Source of the DNA: Pseudomonadota bacterium
Lineage (GTDB): Bacteria; Pseudomonadota; Alphaproteobacteria; Sphingomonadales; Sphingomonadaceae
Assembly: GCA_023433305.1 (NCBI GenBank)
Contig: JAEZCZ010000112.1
Span: 1-34,935, forward strand
DNA length: 34,935 nt
Direction: 5' to 3'
A model generated the notes under the pieces. That model did not search any database. It saw only the letters and a program-made list of their open reading frames with translations, and had not been told where the DNA came from. Within the stretch, counting starts at the first letter, position 1, and each line of letters opens with the position of its first letter. Made by a program: the position numbers and the translations under genes. Positions 25,516 through 34,823 of this stretch are shown in pieces.

Positions 25516-27207
25516 TTGCGCAGGGACGAGACTTTCGAACTGATAATGCGCGAGGGAGTCGATCCGTCGACCGCCCCCCACAAGCCGCCCCTGCCCCCGC
25601 GCGACTACGCCCGGTGGGAGGAAGACGGGCTGCTCATCGAGCGCAACGTCGAAGTGCCGCTGCGCGACGGGGTGAGGATTCTCGTCGACATCTACCGCCC
25701 CGCCGACCGGAGCGAGGCCGACCTGCCCATCCTGCTCGGCTGGAGCCCGTACGGAAAGCACGGACTTTCCGCCTCGCTGTGGCCTCCGGCGGGGGTGGAG
25801 GAGGGCTGGATGTCGCGGTTCACCGCGTTCGAGGCGCCGGACCCGATGTTCTGGTGCCCTCGCGGCTATGCCGTGGTGTTCGCCGACCCGCGCGGCGCCT
25901 GGCTTTCCGAAGGCGACCTGCGCCACAATGGGATCGGCGAAGGCGAGGACTGCTACGACTGCATCGAATTCCTCGCCGCGCTGCCATGGAGCAACGGCAA
26001 GGTCGGGATGACCGGCGTGTCCTACCTGGCAGCCATCCAGTACCTGGTCGCATCGCTCAAGCCGCCCCACCTGGCCGCGCTCAATCCCTGGGAAGGCTTT
26101 TCCGACTGGTACCGCGAGTTCGCCTACCACGGCGGCATTCGGGAAACCGGCTTCGTGCCAAGGGGATCGGACAACCTGCGGTTCTCGCTCGGCCGCACCG
26201 AGGACACCAATGCCAATGTCCAGGCTCACCCGCTGCACGACGCCTACTGGCGCAGCAAGGACGTCGACCTGGAGGCGATTGAGGTCCCCGCTTATGTCGT
26301 CGCCAGCTGGTCGGACCACGGGCTCCACACGCGCGGCACGATCGAGGCCTGGCGCCGCATGGCGTCGCGCCGGAAATGGCTCGAAATCCACGGCCAGAAG
26401 AAGTGGGCCCATTACTACCGGCCGGAGAGCCGCGCGAAACAGGCGGCCTTCTTCGACCGCTTCCTGAAGGACATCGACAGCGGGATCGATGACTGGCCTC
26501 CGGTGTCGATCGAAGTGCGGGACAGCGCGCGCGTCAGCGAGATCCGTGCGGAGGACGAATGGCCGCTCGCCCGCACGGAATATCGCCCGCTCCATCTCGA
26601 TGCCGCGGCGGGCGCCATGAGCGAAGCCGCGGTCACCGCGGAATCCGCCGTGCGTTACGATCCGCTGAGCGAAGGCGGCGAGGCTGTGTTCAACTATCCT
26701 TTCGACAAGGACACCGAGCTCACCGGCTACATGAAGCTGAAGCTGTGGGTCGAAGCCAAAGACGCCGACGACATGGACCTGTTCGTCGCGATCCAGAAGC
26801 TCGATGCCGTCGGCGCGCCGGTCGGCTTCCACTTCTACGCGTTCTACGACAACGGCCCCGTGGCGCTCGGGTGGCTACGCGCCAGTCATCGCGCGCTTGA
26901 CGAGGAGCGCTCGACGCCCTGGCAGCCGGTCCACCGCCACGACCGGGAGGATCTGCTTCGCCCGGGCGAGATTGTCCCGGTCGAGATCGAGCTCTGGCCG
27001 TCCTCGACCCGTTTCCGCGCCGGCGAGAGCCTCCGGGTGATCGTCAAGGGCATGGACATTTACCGCGATGCCCTACCCAACCTGCCGTTCGCGCGGCACG
27101 AGGATCTGCGCAATCGCGGCACGCACGTGATCCACGCCGGCGGGCGTTACGACAGCCACCTCCTCGTGCCCGTCATCCCACCACGTGTTCGGGCCACGAC
27201 CACCTAG
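25516..27207 (+). CDS. CocE/NonD-family alpha/beta hydrolase
   Basis: A 563-residue enzyme of the CocE/NonD (X-Pro dipeptidyl-peptidase S15) family: alpha/beta hydrolase domain with nucleophile Ser about 169 (GMTGVSYLA), an acid residue probably in SWSDHGL, and a C-terminal jelly-roll domain from about residue 330. Family members cleave esters such as cocaine or acyl groups of amides. There is no signal peptide. TTG 25516 is chosen for a GGCGGG site about 8 nt upstream; ATG 25546 is an alternative without one. It follows the large TonB receptor and shares its stop region tail-to-tail with the DUF3237 gene. The substrate is probably the ester brought in by that receptor (inferred). Confidence 0.88.
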   Translation: MRRDETFELIMREGVDPSTAPHKPPLPPRDYARWEEDGLLIERNVEVPLRDGVRILVDIYRPADRSEADLPILLGWSPYGKHGLSASLWPPAGVEEGWMSRFTAFEAPDPMFWCPRGYAVVFADPRGAWLSEGDLRHNGIGEGEDCYDCIEFLAALPWSNGKVGMTGVSYLAAIQYLVASLKPPHLAALNPWEGFSDWYREFAYHGGIRETGFVPRGSDNLRFSLGRTEDTNANVQAHPLHDAYWRSKDVDLEAIEVPAYVVASWSDHGLHTRGTIEAWRRMASRRKWLEIHGQKKWAHYYRPESRAKQAAFFDRFLKDIDSGIDDWPPVSIEVRDSARVSEIRAEDEWPLARTEYRPLHLDAAAGAMSEAAVTAESAVRYDPLSEGGEAVFNYPFDKDTELTGYMKLKLWVEAKDADDMDLFVAIQKLDAVGAPVGFHFYAFYDNGPVALGWLRASHRALDEERSTPWQPVHRHDREDLLRPGEIVPVEIELWPSSTRFRAGESLRVIVKGMDIYRDALPNLPFARHEDLRNRGTHVIHAGGRYDSHLLVPVIPPRVRATTT

Positions 27208-27701
27208 AGCAGCATGAAATAGTGGATCCGGTTGGCTTGCGGGACTTTCTCCGCGACGCCGACGAAGATGTGCTTGCCGAGCCAGTCGTGCGGTCCTTCC
27301 GGAACGTCAAATTTGGGCGACACCCGCATGTAATACTCGTGGTGCCCGACCGGTTCATTGCGAGCCATACGATCCATCGCATCGCCTTCGGCCCACCGGT
27401 ATCCCCGGCTCTGCAAATAGATAGGTGTCCCATCGTCCGCTTCGAGAAAGTACCGAGCGTCGAAGTCGATCACTCCGTTAGGCCGAACGAGGGGGAAGTC
27501 TCCACCGCTCATCGGGATGACCCGTCCGCGTATACGTGGACCCTCGAAGGTACCCGAGGCAGCCCACACACCCGCCCGTGTCGCCCCCATGCTGGTAGGC
27601 TCGACCCAAACCGGCTTGGTCAGTTCGATGCTTACGGTAAACGCAAACTCGAAGCGTGGGGCAAACGGGTGATCCTCAATAGCCGGCGCAACCTGTTCCA
27701 T
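27204..27701 (-). CDS. DUF3237-domain protein (copy B)
   Basis: A 165-residue DUF3237 protein. It shares SGGDFP, LEADDGTPIY, PEGPHDWL and IFVGVAE with copy A at 14993-15463, but the two differ clearly elsewhere, so they are diverged homologues rather than a recent duplication. ATG 27701 is chosen for AAGGA five to six nt upstream; a TTG ten codons earlier lacks one. Its TAG and that of the convergent CocE gene overlap in CTAG. It ends a leftward unit after the MFS and NTF2-like genes. Decarboxylase or related activity on an aromatic dimer is a possibility by analogy with Sphingobium, not shown by the sequence. Confidence 0.85.
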   Translation of the reverse strand: MEQVAPAIEDHPFAPRFEFAFTVSIELTKPVWVEPTSMGATRAGVWAASGTFEGPRIRGRVIPMSGGDFPLVRPNGVIDFDARYFLEADDGTPIYLQSRGYRWAEGDAMDRMARNEPVGHHEYYMRVSPKFDVPEGPHDWLGKHIFVGVAEKVPQANRIHYFMLL

Positions 27702-27755
27702 CTCGATCCTTCGATGCCTCGCCAATGGCAAGAATCGCTAACCTACACTAATTGA

Positions 27756-28166
27756 CTAATCAACAATTTGCGAAAGCCCCGCAGCGAACCGCGCGGAGCG
27801 GATTCGAGTGAACCGTCCGTCCTTGATGTCGTAAAATACAAAGGCGACGCTCGTCCGTATATCACCGGCGGTGAGCGCTCCGGTCGGGAAATCGGGCCAG
27901 TCTTGGCGCGCCCGGATCGTCGTGCGGATCTCCGCCGCGCAGGTCGCGGCCGAGCCGACGAACGACAGCAGCTCGACTCTCTCGTCCAGTCGCGCCCGCG
28001 CCATCCGATAGAACGCCAGAACCGCCTCGCGCCCGGTCACCCGGGCAGCCTGGCCACGAAACTCGACGTCGTCGTGGTAGAACGCTCCGAAGCCGTCAAA
28101 GTCGGCGGCGTTGAAGGCCGCTAGGTATGCCTCGAACCACGCGAGGGTGCCGGGTCCATGGCTCAC
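27756..28166 (-). CDS. NTF2-like / SnoaL-type protein (copy B)
   Basis: A 136-residue NTF2-fold protein of the SnoaL_2-like kind, with the opening WFEAYLAAFNAADFDGFGAFYHDDVEF. It is only distantly related to the SnoaL_4-type copy A. GTG 28166 overlaps the MFS stop in GTGA, so translation is coupled. It may isomerise, hydrate or cleave a small hydrophobic substrate, or be a non-catalytic helper; the sequence does not decide. The gene between MFS and DUF3237 suggests a common pathway. Confidence 0.8.
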   Translation of the reverse strand: MSHGPGTLAWFEAYLAAFNAADFDGFGAFYHDDVEFRGQAARVTGREAVLAFYRMARARLDERVELLSFVGSAATCAAEIRTTIRARQDWPDFPTGALTAGDIRTSVAFVFYDIKDGRFTRIRSARFAAGLSQIVD

Positions 28167-29557
28167 GCGCGCGCAGGAGCCGGCTCGACGTCTCGCGACA
28201 TCCGCGTGTAGCCGAGCATGATCACCAGCCCCGCCACTAGCAGCGGGCCCACGGCCGCGATCCCCAGCGTGGTCTGCAACGAGAAGTCCTGCTCGATGGC
28301 GTAAGCGCCGTACAACGGCGCCAGTACGCCGCCGACCCGGCCCGCGCCTCCCGCCCATCCCAAAGCGGTGCTGCGCATGCGCGGAGGGTATACTTGCGTG
28401 ATCAGGGTGTTGAGCCCGCCTTGGCCGCCGGTCTGGACGAAGTTCCAGAAGAGAAGCACGCCCACGAACAGCGCCGCCTCGAAAGGCACCCAGGCCATCG
28501 CGACCAGCGCGCCAGCAAGCGCGAGATAGTAAAGCGCGATGAGCCGGGTCGGATTGAAGCGATCCATCAGCCAGCCGATCGACAGCATACCGGCGAGCCC
28601 GCCCAGGTAGGCGATCATCGCCGAGATCGCGAAGCGCTGGATCGGAATTCCGGCCATCTCCTGGAAGAAGGTCGGCAGCCAGGATGCGAGCAGCGCGATG
28701 TTGGTCATCGACAGGATGCAGGCCGCCCAGATCACGCTGGTCATCCATGCGCGACCGTCGAGGAAGATATCCAGCAGCCTGGCCTTCTGGGGCCGCGCCG
28801 CACCCGTCTCGAGCACGAAAGCTTCCTCACCCGTCAGCTCGGCGGTCGGATCCATCCGCCGGATGGTCGCGGCAACCGCCGGGTCGCCGGGGTTGCGCTC
28901 GGCCAGGAATTTCAGCGATTCCGGCACGAAAAAGAGCAGCAGAAGGATGCACAGCAGCGGCACGATGCCGCCGATGACGAAGCCGCTTTCCCAGCCGTAG
29001 CCGTCGATCAGCCAGGCCGCCACCGCACCGCTGGCCGCGCTCCCGCTGGAATAGCCGGCCAGCGCGATGGCGATGAACATCGAGCGTCGCCGCCTGGGGG
29101 TCATTTCCGAGATCAGCGCGAGCGCCATCGGCAGGCCCGCCGCCATGAAGAGCCCCGCGATCCCGCGCAGGATTGCCAGCTCGTTGAGATTCCGCGCGTA
29201 AATGCTGCCCAGCGTGATCAGCCCGAAACTCGCACAGGCCCACATCAGCATTCGCCGACGTCCGAACCTGTCGGCCAGCGGAGAGACCAGGAACGCGCCC
29301 GCCGCGAGGCCGATCTGCTGGCATACAAACAGGAAGGCCATCGCCTCGGGTGGTTCCCCGAAGTCCTGGGCGATCGCGGGGGCAATCTTGCCGACCATGA
29401 ATATGTCGAACCCGTCAATGAAACAGACGAGCCCGCACACGATGAGCACGGCGATCTGCGTCCGCCCGATGGGCTGCCGGTCGACGAAAGCTTCGATATT
29501 GAACTGAGACAAGCGCGTCCATTTCCCGCTAATGGAAGATGTCTGACGGACTTTCAT
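28163..29557 (-). CDS. MFS transporter, aromatic acid:H+ symporter type
   Basis: A 464-residue inner-membrane carrier with about twelve helices. The DGFD motif in helix 1 (LVCFIDGFDIFMVG) and LADRFGRRRM in loop 2-3 are those of the AAHS family (PcaK, MhpT and similar), which import aromatic acids. ATG 29557 is used, but no Shine-Dalgarno is seen; TTG 29512 would give an N-terminus (SQFNIEAFVDRQPIG) that matches family members better. It leads a unit with the NTF2-like and DUF3237 genes. An aromatic substrate is the best guess for this cluster. Confidence 0.87.
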   Translation of the reverse strand: MKVRQTSSISGKWTRLSQFNIEAFVDRQPIGRTQIAVLIVCGLVCFIDGFDIFMVGKIAPAIAQDFGEPPEAMAFLFVCQQIGLAAGAFLVSPLADRFGRRRMLMWACASFGLITLGSIYARNLNELAILRGIAGLFMAAGLPMALALISEMTPRRRRSMFIAIALAGYSSGSAASGAVAAWLIDGYGWESGFVIGGIVPLLCILLLLFFVPESLKFLAERNPGDPAVAATIRRMDPTAELTGEEAFVLETGAARPQKARLLDIFLDGRAWMTSVIWAACILSMTNIALLASWLPTFFQEMAGIPIQRFAISAMIAYLGGLAGMLSIGWLMDRFNPTRLIALYYLALAGALVAMAWVPFEAALFVGVLLFWNFVQTGGQGGLNTLITQVYPPRMRSTALGWAGGAGRVGGVLAPLYGAYAIEQDFSLQTTLGIAAVGPLLVAGLVIMLGYTRMSRDVEPAPARA

Positions 29558-29606
29558 TGATAGATCAAGAAATGCGTCCAGGGCGCAGAGGTCGATACTC
29601 GATAAG

Positions 29607-32096
29607 CTAGAAGTCGCCGACACTCAGGGGCTTGATCTCGCCCAGGCTGATGGAGTGCACGCCTTCCGGGACAACGACGAGATATTCGGCGTCGACCGAT
29701 GGCAGGTCCAGCCGCCAGCGCCCTGGCGCCAAGCCGATCAGGCCAAAACGGCCCACGCGGTTGGTGAAGAACGAGACCGGTTCACGCTCCGGTTTCCCGA
29801 CCTCGTAAGCTAGGCCAGAGAGCAGCACCATCGGTTCGCCGGTTGGGCTCAACAGGCTCCCCACAGCGCTGACGCTGTACTCGGAGCCCACCGTCAGCAG
29901 ATATCCGGCACGGTAGGGCGGCAGAAGGCGGAAGGAGCCTGGCCCCAGGTCGGCTTCGAGCAGTGCGTCAGGAGCGGTCACTAGAAGCGAGCGGTCGCTG
30001 TAGCTGCTCAGGCTTGGCTGCAGCGCGGTGCCCAGTACACCGGTGCTCGCGGCGGCAGATCCACCCGTGGGATCGACAAGCACCTCTGTGCCCTCCAGGG
30101 AGCGGTGCGTCTTAACCAGCGCAAAGGCGTCGTGGATCGGGCGGCCGAGCGCGAGCGCCCCGTCTGCGAATGCGAGCGCGGTACCGAACCGAAGCGAACT
30201 CCGCTGACCGGTCGAACGCCCGAGGTCCCTTTCGAAGAGACCGAAGTGGCTGAAACCCAGCTCCGCCCGGTTCGCATAATAGTTGGCATTAATGCTGGCG
30301 CCGGCGCCAATGTCGCTGTGTTCGATGTCGGCGCTCAGACTGTAGGCGTTCATGCCAGCGCCGCCGAACGTCTGATACGAAAGCCGGGCGCGATCCTGCC
30401 GGCTATCGAAGTCCGCGCGAACGCTCGAACCGCGGTCGAAGCGGTAGGTGAGGGAAAGGAAAGTGCCGAACCGTTCTCCACGCCGGTCGCGCTCGTACGT
30501 GAAGTCGCCGGCGAAGTTCAGTCTTGGCGAGATGTTCCAGCCCAGAGTCGCCCGGGCGCTGGTTACATCCGGCTCTTCGTCCCGCCCGCGAGAGTAGCGG
30601 GCGTCGAGCGCCCCGTAGAGCCCAGGCCCGAACGTCGTGCTGTACCCGGCGCCGACCGTGAGTGAATAAGGGTTGAAAGGATCGCGAACGCCCACCGGCG
30701 CGAATTTTCGGCTCTTCGCTTCGAGTGAGAAAGACAGCGCATCGGAGCCGAAACCGCCGCGCGCAATCGTACGCTGAAACGTAACAAGCGCGGCCCATCC
30801 GTCGCCCAATCCCTCCACGTTGGAGACCGACCCGAACGCGGCAAGCGCACCGATCGGCGTGGCAATCACCGCTTCTCCGCCACCCATCAGGCCGCCCGCG
30901 TCCCCCTGGAAGTTCGCTCCTAGCGTCAGTCGGTCACTCATTCCGCGGCGGTAGAAGCCGCTGAAAGCGGGAGAGTCCGTATACTTACGGTCGGAGGTCC
31001 CAAGGGGCGCGAGCACGCCAGCATAGAGACCGAACTCGCTGAGGCCTTCGGCAAGCTGCGCCTGGTCGAGGAAGATGTTGAAATCGACGCTCTCGGTTCG
31101 GCCGGCGTCATCTGTGATTGTCAGCTCGACGTCGTTAGCGCCCTGGGTAAACGGGAAGTCTTGCAGGTCGTAGGCCCCCGGATCGAGCTCAATCCGTCTG
31201 ACGAGCTGTTCGTTGATCCTGACCTCGACTAACGAACGGCGGTCGAGTTGGAAGCTGCGACTTCCGCGCGGCCGCACGATCGTCTGCGGTTCGAGAATTG
31301 AATAACGGCGAACGATCGACACTCCGGATATCTCCGGAGCGGCCTGGAACCCCCGCGCCACAGTGACAAGGTCACCGGCGGACCACCGGATGAGATTGTC
31401 GCGATCGTCATGGACAAAGCGCGAGCCGCGGCGCTGAAAGTCGGCCCCCGTGCCGCCCGGCTGCCAGTTTGCCTCGCTCTCGAACACGAAACCTTTGAGC
31501 CGAACGGCGCCATCCAGGAACATGACCGGTGCGCTCAGGCCCTCGGTTGCACCCTGCTGGACCCAGTCGAGGGCGCCACGGACGTTCAAGTAGCCGCTGA
31601 CATCTGCCGGTTCCACGTAGGAAACGACCCGTCCTGGTTCGCCGCTGAGCTCCAATATGCTCGCAATCCTTGATGCGGACGCGATTGTAAGCTCGATCTG
31701 CAGCGTCCGGGGATCGTATCGGACGCCGATACCCGCTCCATCGAGTTGCGCAGCGGTCAGACCTTGTCCTCGGTTCAAGGTCCCCCTCAGGGATTCGAGG
31801 ATCTCGGCACGGAGCCGATCCTCGAGGACCGCCAGGAGGCGATCGGCGGAAAAGGTGACAACCCCATTGGACAGCAGGGTGATGCTGGCATCGCCTAGAT
31901 ACACGGAGCCATCCATGACCGGCGCCGTCAATGCAACGTCTCGACCAGCAGGGTTGAGCTCTGCCGCCGGGCGGTCCGGCGCGATCACTACCTGCGGCTG
32001 CGAGGCCGATGATTGTGCGAGCGCGCTGGACGGGTTGCCTGCCAATAGCCCAACGACGGCGATCGTTCGCCCTAATCGGGATGACAGGCCGGGCAC
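29607..32096 (-). CDS. Outer-membrane usher, archaic chaperone-usher pathway
   Basis: An 829-residue usher that assembles and exports pilus subunits through the outer membrane. It has a signal peptide (about 1-27), an N-terminal periplasmic domain, the usher signature (VEVRINEQLVRRIELDPGAY), a beta-barrel rich in alternating strands, and a C-terminal plug-like domain. The pattern fits the archaic (CsuD-like) rather than the classical (FimD) branch. GTG 32096 has GAGG four nt upstream and lies six nt after the chaperone stop. It is the last gene of the leftward pilus operon. Confidence 0.88.
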   Translation of the reverse strand: MPGLSSRLGRTIAVVGLLAGNPSSALAQSSASQPQVVIAPDRPAAELNPAGRDVALTAPVMDGSVYLGDASITLLSNGVVTFSADRLLAVLEDRLRAEILESLRGTLNRGQGLTAAQLDGAGIGVRYDPRTLQIELTIASASRIASILELSGEPGRVVSYVEPADVSGYLNVRGALDWVQQGATEGLSAPVMFLDGAVRLKGFVFESEANWQPGGTGADFQRRGSRFVHDDRDNLIRWSAGDLVTVARGFQAAPEISGVSIVRRYSILEPQTIVRPRGSRSFQLDRRSLVEVRINEQLVRRIELDPGAYDLQDFPFTQGANDVELTITDDAGRTESVDFNIFLDQAQLAEGLSEFGLYAGVLAPLGTSDRKYTDSPAFSGFYRRGMSDRLTLGANFQGDAGGLMGGGEAVIATPIGALAAFGSVSNVEGLGDGWAALVTFQRTIARGGFGSDALSFSLEAKSRKFAPVGVRDPFNPYSLTVGAGYSTTFGPGLYGALDARYSRGRDEEPDVTSARATLGWNISPRLNFAGDFTYERDRRGERFGTFLSLTYRFDRGSSVRADFDSRQDRARLSYQTFGGAGMNAYSLSADIEHSDIGAGASINANYYANRAELGFSHFGLFERDLGRSTGQRSSLRFGTALAFADGALALGRPIHDAFALVKTHRSLEGTEVLVDPTGGSAAASTGVLGTALQPSLSSYSDRSLLVTAPDALLEADLGPGSFRLLPPYRAGYLLTVGSEYSVSAVGSLLSPTGEPMVLLSGLAYEVGKPEREPVSFFTNRVGRFGLIGLAPGRWRLDLPSVDAEYLVVVPEGVHSISLGEIKPLSVGDF

Positions 32097-32102
32097 TCGG
32101 CC

Positions 32103-32864
32103 TCAGGAGTCAGCCGAGAAGCGCACCGATACAGTCCCCTCAGCGGAAGGCAGGGGAACCGGAAGCGTGACTCGCCGGGTCTGGCCGCCGCCGATGAGCC
32201 CATAACCCAGCGACTGCTGAATTTCTGGTCCCGTCATGTCGCGACGAAAGATCTCTGCGCCACCGGCGTCCTGCTGCACAACCTGGAGCCGCCCACGCGA
32301 GAGGTAGCCGTGGCTCGCCGATGAATTCCGGGCGGTTATAACAGGTACCGGCTGCCCTTCGTCGTTTTGGCCGATTTCTGTAGCAGCCACTGTGATCGCC
32401 GGGCCGGCGCCCGTGGGCGCCACGCTGACGAGAACCTGGAAGTTATACAGGAGCTGGATGTTGGACTGTCCCGTGACTTCCTGAACGGGCAGTTGAGCCA
32501 CCGTCACGAAGAAATGGCGGCTCTCCGAAAGCGCCGGATCGCCGACGTACTGAACACGGAAGTTCTGTCGTTCGCCTGGCTGAATCGATGCCTGCGGGGG
32601 AAATACTGCGAGCTCGCCGGTATCCTCACCCGTCGGGCGAATCTGGTCTTCCCCAAGTTCCAGGGCCTGGACGCTTAGCTCGACCGCAAGGGGGCGGTCG
32701 AACGTGTTCTCGACGATGATAACGTCCCCCATGGCTCGCCCCGCCGTCGACAGATCGATGACGACCGGTTGAACGGTCATCGCTTCGGCGACCGGGGCCG
32801 CTAGCAAGCTCACGGCGGTGAGGGCGGAGGCTAGCGGCTTCAGCCGGCGACAAACAGCATTCAT
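32103..32864 (-). CDS. Periplasmic pilus chaperone (PapD-like, CsuC type)
   Basis: A 253-residue chaperone with a signal peptide (about 1-28) and two immunoglobulin-like domains. The first strand MTVQPVVIDLSTAGR and the FPPQASIQPGERQNFRVQYVG segment are typical of archaic-pathway chaperones, which hold subunits by donating a strand. It is followed directly by the usher gene. It would serve the pilin at 33106-33660 and the adhesin at 33801-34823. Confidence 0.9.
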   Translation of the reverse strand: MNAVCRRLKPLASALTAVSLLAAPVAEAMTVQPVVIDLSTAGRAMGDVIIVENTFDRPLAVELSVQALELGEDQIRPTGEDTGELAVFPPQASIQPGERQNFRVQYVGDPALSESRHFFVTVAQLPVQEVTGQSNIQLLYNFQVLVSVAPTGAGPAITVAATEIGQNDEGQPVPVITARNSSASHGYLSRGRLQVVQQDAGGAEIFRRDMTGPEIQQSLGYGLIGGGQTRRVTLPVPLPSAEGTVSVRFSADS

Positions 32865-32921
32865 GGGACTTCTCTCCTCCGCCGCTCCGCAGGTCGGGCT
32901 CTCACCCTCCCTGCGCGAGCG

Positions 32922-33092
32922 TCACTTGGGTATTCTAACGGAGAACGGCACATCTTTATCCGGCGCACCGCAGCGAGCGGCGGCTTCGTACTCTTCGGCA
33001 AGGAAGAGAAGATCCGCCTTCTCCTGCAATCTGGCCGCTGCCGCTCGCTTTCTCAGTTCTGCGGCGAGCTGCAGCGGGCCGTGACGTGTCAT
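32922..33092 (-). CDS. Small helical protein in the pilus operon
   Basis: A possible 56-residue protein, predicted almost wholly helical and Ala/Leu/Lys/Glu rich (LAAELRKRAAAARLQEKADL), with no signal peptide or membrane segment. The frame continues 15 codons upstream, but ATG 33092 is preferred; a GGA lies four nt upstream and GAGGA slightly further. It lies between pilin and chaperone on the same strand, 13 nt after the pilin stop. Sphingomonads encode similar small helical proteins of unknown role. It might be a cytoplasmic regulator or simply a passenger. Confidence 0.5.
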   Translation of the reverse strand: MTRHGPLQLAAELRKRAAAARLQEKADLLFLAEEYEAAARCGAPDKDVPFSVRIPK

Positions 33093-33105
33093 GATTCCAT
33101 CGTCC

Positions 33106-33660
33106 TCAGATGGCAGCCGTGATCGTGATATCAACACTGCCGTTGTAGGTGCCCGCTTCGAGGATCGCGTTCGAGTTCTGCGTGGTTCCCTCGGCGATTG
33201 TCAGAGTCACGTTGTTCGGCTGTGCTTTCAGCTTGCCCGCGACGTTGCTCGTCGTTGCTCCGGCGCTGATGGACTGGTCGGCCACAGAAGAAGTGTTCCC
33301 CGAAGCTGTCTGCGCCGCGAGCGTCGCCTTGTAATGCACGGTGCTGGCATAGCCCTCGGCTTGCGTCCCCGCGGTGTTCACAAGCGGCTTCGCTTCAACG
33401 GAGAGTTGAGCGTTGGATCCGTTACAACGGACCGTAAAGTTCGTCGTCAAACCATTCTTCGCTTTGGAGAAGGCCTGGTCGACCGTGCCATCGTCCTTGG
33501 CGAGTTCGCCGAGGTCGAGCGAGCCCGTCACGGGCTGGAGCGCGGCGCAAGTGGACGCAACATTGCCGGTGACCTGCACGGTACCGCTCGCCTGTGCGAA
33601 CGCCGGTCCGGCCGCCAAAGCAACGGCGGCGATAACAAGGGTAGAAACGGTCTTCTTCAT
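33106..33660 (-). CDS. Major pilin subunit, SCPU (spore coat U) domain
   Basis: A 184-residue pilin of the spore-coat-U type, as in Csu pili. It has a signal peptide (MKKTVSTLVIAAVALAAGPAFA), a donor-strand segment (SGTVQVTGNVAS), two Cys (STCAAL and VRCNG) that should form the domain disulfide, and the C-terminal strand GTYNGSVDITI. ATG 33660 has GGAG eight nt upstream. It follows the two-domain subunit gene by 140 nt, which may hold a separate promoter giving more pilin than adhesin. Its short, Thr/Ser/Ala-rich sequence suits a repeating shaft subunit. Confidence 0.87.
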   Translation of the reverse strand: MKKTVSTLVIAAVALAAGPAFAQASGTVQVTGNVASTCAALQPVTGSLDLGELAKDDGTVDQAFSKAKNGLTTNFTVRCNGSNAQLSVEAKPLVNTAGTQAEGYASTVHYKATLAAQTASGNTSSVADQSISAGATTSNVAGKLKAQPNNVTLTIAEGTTQNSNAILEAGTYNGSVDITITAAI

Positions 33661-33800
33661 CTCAACTACTCCATCCGCCCAGGGGGCCTCAATCGATGAG
33701 CAGGAGATACCCGGCAGCTTGCAGCTGCGACACTTAGCTGGCGGCCAAAACGTCACTAACCTGCGGCGGCAATTGCCTATGTCGAAGGATATACGACCAG

Positions 33801-34823
33801 TCAGAGGCCGGCGCAGGACTGTGCCGCCGATGCGAAAAGGATCGGTGTAAAGGTTACCGTTATCGTGTCAGCGTAGTTCGGAGAGGGGGTCTTGCCCGCG
33901 CCTCCTTCGGTCAAACGAGCGCGTAACGGCAGCATTCCGGCCGACCCGCCGATTCCGGCCCGTGCGCAGGTGCGTGTTCCGAAGGCCGCGTTCGAAGCCA
34001 CGTCCTGGCCGAGAAAGCGTACGCTGTAGCGGATCGTCTGGGCGGGATCACCGACGTTCCCTCCGGGATATGTCAGGCGAAAGTCATTCTGGGAACGAAG
34101 CTGGACCTCGAACGGGCCGGAGCTTCGCACGCGGAGCGAATTGGTCGCGGGCGTTGCGTACCTTTGCGGGTCGGCGAGAACCTGCTGCGTGCTCACGTCC
34201 CCAATTTCGCCGAAGTCGAGCACCGACCCCGCGTAGTAAGCCTGCAACGCACTGACGACGCGAACGTCGAGCCGAATGGCGCGACTGAGGCGTGTCGGCA
34301 CAGGAACATCGAGCATTAGGCCGTTGGCCGAACAGATATAGACGATGTCGAAATAGACCGGCTCGCCTGCCACAAGATCGGTCCCGGGCGGGACTGAGAC
34401 GCGAAGGTTGAGCGGGGATGAAAGATCCGAAGAAAACAAGCCGCCGAACTCGTAGCGGATCTCACCACCGGCACCCGGTCCACTCAGCGCGCGCGGCCGG
34501 CCCGCGGTGGCGCCTTCCGGATAGAGGACATCAAAGCCTTCGTATGTCACGGTCAAGGGCGGTGTGCCGGCCGGTGCGGTCAGTATGAGGCTGACCTGAT
34601 CGGTGCGGCCCTGCACGAAATTGCGGGTTCGCTGGAGTATGAGCGGGATAGTCGCCTGCGACAGGCCGCCCGGCGCGAACGGATCGTACGTGATCGTAGC
34701 CGGAGCCGTGGCGTCACCGGTGACACCGCAAACGGAAGAGTATTGCGCCTGGCCGACGGCCGGACTGGCAGCTAACGCCCCGGCTATGCCCGACACGACG
34801 AAAAATGGCCGTGCGCCGATCAA
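33801..34823 (-). CDS. Two-domain pilus subunit, probable tip adhesin (CsuE-like)
   Basis: A 340-residue secreted protein with a signal peptide (about 1-26) and two SCPU-like domains: the first from about 28 to 185 with Cys in SVCGVTGD and YICSANG, the second from about 190 to 340 ending in TITVTFTPILF and a Cys pair. CsuE-type tip adhesins have the same size and two-domain plan. The TTG at 34823 overlaps the stop of the preceding gene in TTGA; no strong Shine-Dalgarno is seen, so translation may be coupled. Its place upstream of the shaft pilin differs from the csu order, where the adhesin is last. Confidence 0.8.
   Translation of the reverse strand: MIGARPFFVVSGIAGALAASPAVGQAQYSSVCGVTGDATAPATITYDPFAPGGLSQATIPLILQRTRNFVQGRTDQVSLILTAPAGTPPLTVTYEGFDVLYPEGATAGRPRALSGPGAGGEIRYEFGGLFSSDLSSPLNLRVSVPPGTDLVAGEPVYFDIVYICSANGLMLDVPVPTRLSRAIRLDVRVVSALQAYYAGSVLDFGEIGDVSTQQVLADPQRYATPATNSLRVRSSGPFEVQLRSQNDFRLTYPGGNVGDPAQTIRYSVRFLGQDVASNAAFGTRTCARAGIGGSAGMLPLRARLTEGGAGKTPSPNYADTITVTFTPILFASAAQSCAGL

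Noticed and set aside
25453..26832. Long frame antisense to the CocE gene, and a similar one at 28394-29560 antisense to the MFS gene
   Set aside because: Both lie fully over genes with clear family motifs and show no domain features of their own.
33690..33699. CAATCGATGA, close to the LacI operator core
   Set aside because: Only 8 of 10 bases match, one half-site is broken, and it lies in the pilus operon more than 20 kb from the regulon.
33714..33728. Inverted repeat GCAGCT-TGC-AGCTGC between the two pilus subunit genes
   Set aside because: Short with a 3-nt loop and no supporting context; it could be a weak processing hairpin but is not supportable as a terminator.
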